Made by a program: the position numbers and the translations under genes. This document shows, piece by piece, positions 57,953 to 64,000 of a stretch of DNA of 64,000 nt; position 1 is the first letter of the stretch, and each line of letters starts with the position of its first letter. The notes beneath the pieces were generated by a model that was not told where the DNA came from, did no database searches, and saw only the letters and a program-made list of their open reading frames with translations. The DNA comes from Idiomarina sp. PL1-037 (GTDB lineage Bacteria > Pseudomonadota > Gammaproteobacteria > Enterobacterales > Alteromonadaceae), in the NCBI RefSeq assembly GCF_034422975.1, contig NZ_CP139873.1, forward strand, positions 2,728,001 to 2,792,000, given 5' to 3'.

Positions 57953-60734
57953 CCTGACGTTGCCACTCTACTGGGTGCCCACAGACGAACCCCTGGATAT
58001 AGTCTACGCCCAGCTGAGTGAGCTTAATACGCGCTTCGTCACTTTCCACGCCTACTGCACATACCTCAATATCAAGAACCTTAGCAATGCGCACACAGCT
58101 GGCGACCAGTTCCGCATCAACCGCATCTACCAGCATGTCCTGCACCCAAAATCTATTAACCTTAATTTGCGTTAACGGTAACTGCCTCATAAGCCGGAAC
58201 GAATTGAAGCCGGTACCAAACTGATCTAAAGCAGTACCTATGCCTAAATCCTTAAGCTCTCTGAACAGACGGTAAGTTTCATCAAAGTACTTGTCGGCGT
58301 CAGGCTCTGCCACCTCAAATACCAACTGTTCCGGCTGCAATATAGAATGCTTCAGGCTTTGCTCTATAAAGCGAATAAAGTCGACATCTTCGAGGCTTTG
58401 CGCGGACAAATTAATATGGCAGCGCCAGGTGCGATTAGCGGCAAAGGGCTGTTCTTTAAAATGTTCAATAACTTCCCTGACCAGCCAGCGGTCAGCCTTA
58501 CCCATAACGCCGGCATTAAGAGCTGCCCGTAAGAACTGCTGCGGAGCAATAGCCTCGTCACTCTCGTTACCCGGCAGCCGTAGTAGTAACTCGAAGCAAT
58601 GCTTATCTTCACTTTTTGCGGCACTGACCAGTGGTTGCGCAAACAACTGCCAGTTTTCTTCCCGTAGTGCCTTCTTCAGCCGCGCTTCCCACTCTTCCTC
58701 GGCTTGCCCAATCAAGCGTTTCTGATCGGCTTCGCTGTGCGAATGAACTCGATAGTCACCCTGCTGCATTGCCAGTTGCACGGCTTCCCGAGCCTGGCGC
58801 ATGATCGTGCTGGCGGCCAGGCTTTCACCAAGACTGTAAGCAATACCGGCGTGGCCTGTCAGCTGAAAAATACGTTTTTCACTACTAAAGCGAAACTCTC
58901 TGCAAACTTGCAGTAAACGATGTGCCTGGGCAAACGCCGCTTGTTCATCTTCGTTCGTCAGCAACGCAACTTCTGCTTCACTTATGCGTGCGACACGTGC
59001 GCTTTTAGGTGCTTTTTGCTGCAACGATAATGTCAGTTGCAGTATGGCCTGATCGCGACCGTCAGCACCGGCTTGATCCGCAATAACCTGCAAACCATTA
59101 AGACGAATAATGGTAACGCTGGTTGTCTTTTTTCTATCCAGGCGAGATTGCAGCAGGCGTCGAAACTCGCGCACATTTAACAGACCCGTTAAGGCATCGT
59201 GGTGTGCCAGAAAGTTAAGATGAACTTCCGCTTCCATGCGTTTTGTTACATCAGCCATACGCCCGGTATTGTCAGGAAACAACTCAATATCTAGCCATAC
59301 TTTACGACCATCAAGCCGCTCAATAGAAACCAGTTGGCGCTGCCCTTCAATGCTAAAACCTTTTGGCCAATGCGTCTGAATTTGCTTCAAAGAATGAGCT
59401 GACAAAATTTTTATCATTTGTCGGTTAACCTGTTTAATACTGCCGTCAGGGTTAACTCTGAACCAACCTTCTCCGGTTCGTTTTAAAATACGCCATAAAC
59501 GCCGCCTTAAAATTTTTCGGTTACGTTTTAAATTGCTAATGCGCTGTACCAGGCGACTAAATCGATAGCGCTCTAGCGCCAGCAAAAACATGGTTGTGAC
59601 TAACGTCAGGCCGCTGTACAACAATAACCCGGAAAGCCCTTCCCAAATTGGGTTATAGCGCGGTGAAACCAGCAGCCAGGCAGATATAATGGTCAGAACC
59701 ATCAATACCGTTTGCCATTTATGACCCGCCACAGGTTGTTTCTGCAGGCTACGACCAATAACGACTCCTCCCCAGAGCAGTAGCGCATTAATTTGCCAGG
59801 ATACAGAGGCCAACCGCCAGGGCTCGGACAACCACGGCAGCAAAATGGTCAGCGCAATAGCCGCCATCATTACCGCATAACCAATACGGTTGAACCGGGA
59901 GAATTTGAAGCGAAAACGCGACCATTCCCATATAAACCAACTAAGAGCGAGAACCAGAAGCTGGCTGATATACACCTTCAGCTCCGCAGCAATGTCCGGC
60001 GAGTATGGCGTAAAATAGGTAATCCAGATGCCACTGTGTGACAGCAGCGAAAGAGTAAAGGTTAATGTCAGGCCGCCAAAGGAAATTAACAGGCGGCTAC
60101 CGAACAACCGCGCTGAAACAGCCGCTGCTAAAGCTAACAGAATAAGAATACCGGCGTTAACGCCCAAAGCGGTTTGTTGCTGCTGAAGGCGTAATTGCAA
60201 GTCGCCTGGCTGCCACAGACCTATAGACGGCATTTGTTCAGGCCATTGCTGCACCGACACCGCCAACCAGACAATTTTGTTGGCCGGTAAAGTTACGGGC
60301 AATACTTGCTCATGCGACAAGTATTCGCGCTGCAACAACGGAGTGGAAAACCGGCTGATATTGCTGTTCTCGATTTGCCCATTTTTATCCAGTAAATAAA
60401 CCCCAACTTGCTCCAGGTAAGGATCGCTAAAATGCAGGTGAAGAGTAAGCGGCGCGTTACTGCGATTAAACAGGGGAACTACACCCCAGACATTGGGTCG
60501 TTCACCGGCGTAGTTATGATCCTGCAGCTCCTCAGAGCTTAACCAGCGCTGCGGTTCATTAATAGCAATGCTCTCAACTTGCAGATTGGCGTTGACCACC
60601 CGGTAGTTGAGATGTTCATTCAGCATTAACCGCGAGCTTTGCGGAGAAACGGTCAGAGGGTCCTGAGCAAAAGCCGATGGTATCAGGGTTAACGCTAACA
60701 GTAGTGCGGCAAACCAATAGTTAAACATAACCAT
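57936..60734 (-). CDS. 7TM sensor with degenerate GGDEF and EAL domains
   Basis: Membrane protein of 932 residues. A signal peptide (about 1-24) and a periplasmic 7TMR-DISMED2-like domain (about 25-190) lead to a seven-helix membrane domain (about 190-390), then PAS-like (about 410-500), GGDEF (about 510-660) and EAL (about 690-930). The GGDEF loop reads RISEAEVAL in place of GGDEF, so it cannot make c-di-GMP. In EAL, the first motif is ELLLR, the DDFG motif is DQFG and the KID motif is KVN, losing metal-binding acids, so hydrolysis is doubtful. It may bind c-di-GMP or act as a protein-protein signal like other degenerate dual proteins. Its start overlaps the upstream DUF3630-like gene by 14 bases. 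Confidence 0.88.
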   Translation of the reverse strand: MVMFNYWFAALLLALTLIPSAFAQDPLTVSPQSSRLMLNEHLNYRVVNANLQVESIAINEPQRWLSSEELQDHNYAGERPNVWGVVPLFNRSNAPLTLHLHFSDPYLEQVGVYLLDKNGQIENSNISRFSTPLLQREYLSHEQVLPVTLPANKIVWLAVSVQQWPEQMPSIGLWQPGDLQLRLQQQQTALGVNAGILILLALAAAVSARLFGSRLLISFGGLTLTFTLSLLSHSGIWITYFTPYSPDIAAELKVYISQLLVLALSWFIWEWSRFRFKFSRFNRIGYAVMMAAIALTILLPWLSEPWRLASVSWQINALLLWGGVVIGRSLQKQPVAGHKWQTVLMVLTIISAWLLVSPRYNPIWEGLSGLLLYSGLTLVTTMFLLALERYRFSRLVQRISNLKRNRKILRRRLWRILKRTGEGWFRVNPDGSIKQVNRQMIKILSAHSLKQIQTHWPKGFSIEGQRQLVSIERLDGRKVWLDIELFPDNTGRMADVTKRMEAEVHLNFLAHHDALTGLLNVREFRRLLQSRLDRKKTTSVTIIRLNGLQVIADQAGADGRDQAILQLTLSLQQKAPKSARVARISEAEVALLTNEDEQAAFAQAHRLLQVCREFRFSSEKRIFQLTGHAGIAYSLGESLAASTIMRQAREAVQLAMQQGDYRVHSHSEADQKRLIGQAEEEWEARLKKALREENWQLFAQPLVSAAKSEDKHCFELLLRLPGNESDEAIAPQQFLRAALNAGVMGKADRWLVREVIEHFKEQPFAANRTWRCHINLSAQSLEDVDFIRFIEQSLKHSILQPEQLVFEVAEPDADKYFDETYRLFRELKDLGIGTALDQFGTGFNSFRLMRQLPLTQIKVNRFWVQDMLVDAVDAELVASCVRIAKVLDIEVCAVGVESDEARIKLTQLGVDYIQGFVCGHPVEWQRQEKQGG

Positions 60735-60981
60735 ACTCCGCCAGGCGTGCTTCTACTGTAGCTTCGGGTTCTTCCAGAGCTTGTAACCAGACGGCATCAC
60801 AAATTTCTGAATAAAACAGCAGCCAGTGCCGCTGGTTAATACTCAAACGCCAGCAAAACTGGTCTGCTGCCCATTCTTTTTCACGGACCGTAGCACCAAT
60901 GCGCTCACAAAGTTCGTTTACCCAAAGCTCATGGTCAGCTTCCGGCGGTGTACTTTTTAGCGTAATGATGTTGTCTTCCAT
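60721..60981 (-). CDS. DUF3630-like small protein
   Basis: Unknown cytoplasmic protein of 86 residues, acidic, with a C-terminal EARLAEYGYV and a central INQRHWLLFYSEICDAVWLQ. I link it to DUF3630 from memory, a family often seen next to recQ in Alteromonadales; the assignment is moderate. It lies 9 bases after recQ and overlaps the start of the GGDEF-EAL gene, so all three are likely cotranscribed. Function unknown. Confidence 0.72.
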   Translation of the reverse strand: MEDNIITLKSTPPEADHELWVNELCERIGATVREKEWAADQFCWRLSINQRHWLLFYSEICDAVWLQALEEPEATVEARLAEYGYV

Positions 60982-60990
60982 TATTATTCT

Positions 60991-62835
60991 TTACCCATTA
61001 AATAATTCTCGCTCGCTGGCACCGGACAAGAACGCTTCCACAGCCTGCATAAACTCATTGCCATAACGTGCCAGTTTAACTTCTCCAACACCATTGATTT
61101 CTAACATATCTTTGGCTGTTGTGGGGTAGTGCACACACATTTCCACCAGTGCAGCGTCGCTGAATACGACAAAGGGTGGCACCTGATCACGGTCAGCAAT
61201 GTCTTTACGTAACTTGCGTAAACGCCGGAACAAAATTTTATTATAGTCACCCCGATCAGTAATTCGGGTTTTGGTTGCGGTTAATTCTATTCGCGGCTTA
61301 GCCAGTTCCAGCGGCACTTCGCCTTTTAAAACAGGACGTGCGGCGTCAGTCAGTTGCAACGCCGCAAAACGCCGAATGTCCTGCAGAATAAGCCCCCGGT
61401 GAATGAGCTGTCGTAATACCGAAAACCAGTGCTCCTGGGTTTCCGATTTGCCTAAGCCGTACGTGCTAAGCTGATCGTGTCCCAGCTCAATAACACGCTG
61501 GGCTTTTGAGCCACGTAAAACCTCCACTACATGGTTGATACCAAACTGCTGACCTACGCGGTACACACAGCTCAATGCTTTTTGGGCGTCCTCCAGACCG
61601 TCGTAGCGCTGGGGTGGGTCCAGGCACAAATCGCAGTTTCCACATTCTTTATCGGAGTACTCATTAAAGTAGTTGAGCACAACCAGTCGTCGGCAAGTTT
61701 GCGCTTCAGCCATGGCCTGCATAGCTGAAAACTTTTGCGCCTCGACCAGACGCCGCTGCTCATTCTCCTGATCTTCTATCATTCGCCGTATCCACTGCGC
61801 ATCACGTGGGTCATAAAGCATGACGGCCTCTGCTGGAAGGCCATCGCGCCCGGCACGCCCGGTTTCCTGATAGTAAGACTCAACACTACGGGGAATATCA
61901 AAATGAATAACAAAACGAATGTTGGGCTTATTAATACCCATACCAAAGGCCACCGTCGCAACAACAACGTCTATGTCGTCACGCAGAAACTGGCGCAGGG
62001 TACTTTCCTTTATCTGGTGCTCAATACCGGCGTGGTAGGGTGCAGCACGCACCCCGGCTTGCTGCAGACTTTCCGACAGCTCTTCAGTTTTTTTGCGACT
62101 GCCGCAATAAATAATACCGGCGGCGCCTTTTTGCTTTTTAACGTAGTCACGAACCTGCTTCAGTGGCTTGTACTTTTCCTGCACTACGTAACGAATATTG
62201 GGCCGGTCGAACGAGCTGCGGTGCACCAAGGGTTCGCGCAGACACAGCCGTTCAATAATATCGTGCTGGGTAGCAGAGTCAGCGGTTGCCGTTAACGCCA
62301 TAAAAGACACATTGGGCAAGTAATTACGCAGTACTCCAAGTTTGCCGTATTCAGGCCGGAAGTCGTGCCCCCACTGGCTAATACAGTGCGCCTCGTCCAC
62401 CGCAATAAAATTAAGCTTTAATGACTGCAGGCGTTCAATAAAAGACGGCTGTAAAACTCGCTCGGGACTCACATACAAGAGTTTAATGTCACCGTTCTGC
62501 AAACCTTGAAATGTTGCCATTGATTCCTGCGACGACACACCCGAATGCAGGGTTGCCGCTGAAATATCCAGAGCTTTAAGCGCCTCGACCTGATCCTGCA
62601 TTAACGACAGCAATGGCGAAATCACCAGAGTAAGGCCGTCACCGCAAATAGCCGGCAACTGATAGCATAGCGACTTACCGCCGCCGGTTGGCATCAGCAC
62701 CAAAGAATCACGACCCTGCATAGCGGCCTGCATAATATCCTGCTGGCCATCACGAAACTGGTGATAGCCAAAGGTAGATTCAAGCTGCTGCTTAAGCGGA
62801 TCAAATTGTACTTTTTCGGCGGTACTGCTGTGCAT
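60991..62835 (-). CDS. recQ: ATP-dependent DNA helicase RecQ
   Basis: 3'-5' helicase of the RecF recombination pathway and of replication-fork repair, 614 residues. It has Walker A PTGGGKS (49-55), DEAH box (147-150) in FIAVDEAHCISQWGHDF, the QETGRAGRDGLPAEA motif VI, the zinc-binding CRRLVVLNYFNE..CGNCDLC region (about 380-405), a winged helix (about 410-510) and a C-terminal HRDC domain (about 525-600). Full length. Order recQ-DUF3630 is followed on the other strand by yigI and rarD, as near recQ in enterobacteria. Confidence 0.97.
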   Translation of the reverse strand: MHSSTAEKVQFDPLKQQLESTFGYHQFRDGQQDIMQAAMQGRDSLVLMPTGGGKSLCYQLPAICGDGLTLVISPLLSLMQDQVEALKALDISAATLHSGVSSQESMATFQGLQNGDIKLLYVSPERVLQPSFIERLQSLKLNFIAVDEAHCISQWGHDFRPEYGKLGVLRNYLPNVSFMALTATADSATQHDIIERLCLREPLVHRSSFDRPNIRYVVQEKYKPLKQVRDYVKKQKGAAGIIYCGSRKKTEELSESLQQAGVRAAPYHAGIEHQIKESTLRQFLRDDIDVVVATVAFGMGINKPNIRFVIHFDIPRSVESYYQETGRAGRDGLPAEAVMLYDPRDAQWIRRMIEDQENEQRRLVEAQKFSAMQAMAEAQTCRRLVVLNYFNEYSDKECGNCDLCLDPPQRYDGLEDAQKALSCVYRVGQQFGINHVVEVLRGSKAQRVIELGHDQLSTYGLGKSETQEHWFSVLRQLIHRGLILQDIRRFAALQLTDAARPVLKGEVPLELAKPRIELTATKTRITDRGDYNKILFRRLRKLRKDIADRDQVPPFVVFSDAALVEMCVHYPTTAKDMLEINGVGEVKLARYGNEFMQAVEAFLSGASERELFNG

Positions 62836-62895
62836 GGTTATATTGACTTCCCGAGTAACATGCTCTTATTGTAAGCGTCCTGTCCGCTAATCACC

Positions 62896-63360
62896 ATGCC
62901 GAAAATGAATACACAAACAATACTGACAAAAGTTTCCGAGTTTATGAACACTCAGGTTCCGTTCCAGGCACTGCTTGGCCTGGAAATTACGGAGTTTAAC
63001 CCTGCGCGTGGTGAAATTCGATTTAAATGGCAGGAGCAACTCATGGGTAATGTGCCACAGCGTATGCTGCATGGTGGGGTTACCGCTACTGCGCTGGATA
63101 CCGCCGGGGGACTGGTCGCTATAGCCGGCATGGTCGACAGACTGGAGTCTCCTACTGAAGCTTATTTAATGGAGCGTCTTAGCCGTTGTGGTACTATTGA
63201 CCTTCGGGTTGATTACCTTCGTCCAGGGCGCGGTACCGAATTTATAGCCAGCGCAACCATCATCCGCTCAGGTAATAAAGTCGCGGTGGCACGGATGGAG
63301 TTGCACAACGAAGAAGGCACGCACATTGCGTTCGGAACCGGAACTTATCTGGTCGGCTAA
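62896..63360 (+). CDS. yigI: Thioesterase family protein YigI
   Basis: Hotdog-fold acyl-CoA thioesterase-type protein of 154 residues. The signature MLHGGVTATALDTAGGLVAI (about 56-75) resembles the PaaI/YigI active-site helix, and SRCGTIDLRVDYLRPGRGTE and GNKVAVARMELHNEE are nearly as in E. coli YigI. The substrate is uncertain, with medium- or long-chain acyl-CoA proposed for YigI. It is divergent from recQ with 60 bases between starts. It precedes rarD, as in E. coli where rarD, yigI, pldA and recQ are neighbours. Confidence 0.93.
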   Translation: MPKMNTQTILTKVSEFMNTQVPFQALLGLEITEFNPARGEIRFKWQEQLMGNVPQRMLHGGVTATALDTAGGLVAIAGMVDRLESPTEAYLMERLSRCGTIDLRVDYLRPGRGTEFIASATIIRSGNKVAVARMELHNEEGTHIAFGTGTYLVG

Positions 63361-63386
63361 CGCTGATAAAAAAGGATTCTAGAGAC

Positions 63387-64000
63387 ATGTCCGATGACGC
63401 CGTTCGGGCGCGGCAAGGCGTTTTCTTCGCACTTGCCGCCTATACTTTTTGGGGCATAGCACCGGTTTACTTCAAGCTGGTGAAACAAGTACCTGCGCTA
63501 GAAATACTCTCCCATCGAATTATTTGGGCATTTTTGATGGTGTTTGTACTAATAGTTGCCATGAAACGACTGGACCGCATTCTCCCTATACTAAAAAGCC
63601 GCAAATTGGTGCTGCGTTTAACCCTGGCAACCTGTCTGCTGGGTGGTAACTGGTTTTTGTTTATTTGGGCCGTCAACAGTAACCACATGTTAGATGCCAG
63701 CCTTGGCTACTACATTAACCCGCTATTGAATGTGGCTATCGGAATGGTGTTTTTTGCCGAACGTATGCGCCGCCTGCAATTAGTTGCCATTGGTATGGCC
63801 GTGGTGGGCGTTACCATCCAGATTGTTACCTTTGGCGCGGTACCCTGGGTGGCTTTGGCTTTAGCGTCCAGCTTTGCTATTTACGGCGCCATTCGCAAAC
63901 GCCTGCCGGTCGATTCTATTAGCGGACTTTGGCTGGAAACCGCTATTCTATTCCCGGTAATGCTTATTTATCTATTGGTGTTTGCCGAATCAGCCAGTAG
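63387..64000 (+). CDS. rarD: EamA-family transporter RarD (3' end beyond window)
   Basis: Inner-membrane drug/metabolite-type transporter; 204 residues are visible of the roughly 300 usual. The start ATG at 63387 gives MSDDAVRARQGVFFALAAYT, then alternating hydrophobic helices. Family signatures are present: FWGIAPVYFKLVKQVPALEI, LSHRIIWAFL, NWFLFIWAVNSNHMLDASLG (about 92-111) and GYYINPLLNV. The reading frame runs open to the end of the window. The substrate is unproven in general, although chloramphenicol was first linked to RarD. Confidence 0.94.
   Translation, partial: MSDDAVRARQGVFFALAAYTFWGIAPVYFKLVKQVPALEILSHRIIWAFLMVFVLIVAMKRLDRILPILKSRKLVLRLTLATCLLGGNWFLFIWAVNSNHMLDASLGYYINPLLNVAIGMVFFAERMRRLQLVAIGMAVVGVTIQIVTFGAVPWVALALASSFAIYGAIRKRLPVDSISGLWLETAILFPVMLIYLLVFAESAS

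Noticed and set aside
61735..62295. 186-codon + strand frame over recQ
   Set aside because: Antisense shadow of a conserved helicase gene.

Overview
The window looks like chromosome of a marine gammaproteobacterium of the Alteromonadales, most like Idiomarina. This rests on protein character (peptidases of families S46, S8 and DUF885, CtlX, DUF6746, several TonB receptors), moderate GC by eye, and synteny such as recQ-yigI-rarD, recC-recB-recD and yafN-yafO. The species call is inference, since no database search was possible. Coding density is high, no stretch over 300 bases lacks a gene, and I saw no rRNA, tRNA, CRISPR array, insertion sequence or prophage.

Layout. 0-2.9 kb: a cold-shock gene cut by the left edge, a PAS-GAF-GGDEF diguanylate cyclase, DUF1415 and a small membrane methyltransferase. 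2.9-8.7 kb: tandem PepSY membrane proteins, a uracil-DNA glycosylase-like protein, a patatin, ferredoxin-NADP reductase, then a divergent PepSY-DUF2271 fusion with a DUF4198 protein behind Fur-like boxes. 8.8-16.4 kb: an SLC13 transporter, a GNAT/FemAB-like protein, RlmA, an S46 dipeptidyl-peptidase, a second cold-shock gene with a conserved leader, and CtlX. 16.5-27.3 kb is an iron/metal uptake region: three TonB-dependent siderophore receptors, a PepSY ferric-reductase-like protein with a small partner, and a ZIP transporter, with Fur-like boxes before the receptor genes; QueH and a nucleoside deaminase sit among them. 27.5-29.4 kb: a secreted subtilisin with two PPC domains.

29.5-44.3 kb is rich in nucleic-acid and defence-type genes: an anti-phage-type dGTPase, a predicted HTH autoregulator with a striking palindromic promoter, an unknown coiled-coil protein, the YafN/YafO toxin-antitoxin pair, a secreted esterase, an HNH endonuclease with a DUF3427-like N-terminus lying just behind recD, and the recC-recB-recD operon. 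44.3-57.2 kb: a glycosyltransferase, a LysE exporter, a second diguanylate cyclase, a TPR protein that seems to have lost its 5' end, a DUF885 lipoprotein, a zinc-ribbon protein, a threonine aldolase-like enzyme, a His-tailed DUF6746 protein behind the best Fur box in the window, an ABC exporter, a chemoreceptor, and MscS with an unrecognised partner. 57.2-64 kb: an Hsp20 gene with a probable sigma-32 promoter and a ROSE-like RNA thermometer, a degenerate GGDEF-EAL membrane protein, a DUF3630-like protein, RecQ, YigI and the start of RarD.

The main themes are iron acquisition under Fur, protein and peptide scavenging, c-di-GMP signalling, temperature response (two csp leaders, one thermometer) and DNA repair/defence. 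No wholly new multigene system is obvious. The best candidates for new biology are the Fur-boxed His-tailed DUF6746 gene, the HNH/DUF3427-like gene attached to recBCD, the MscS partner gene, and the self-contained HTH gene with its palindromic promoter.
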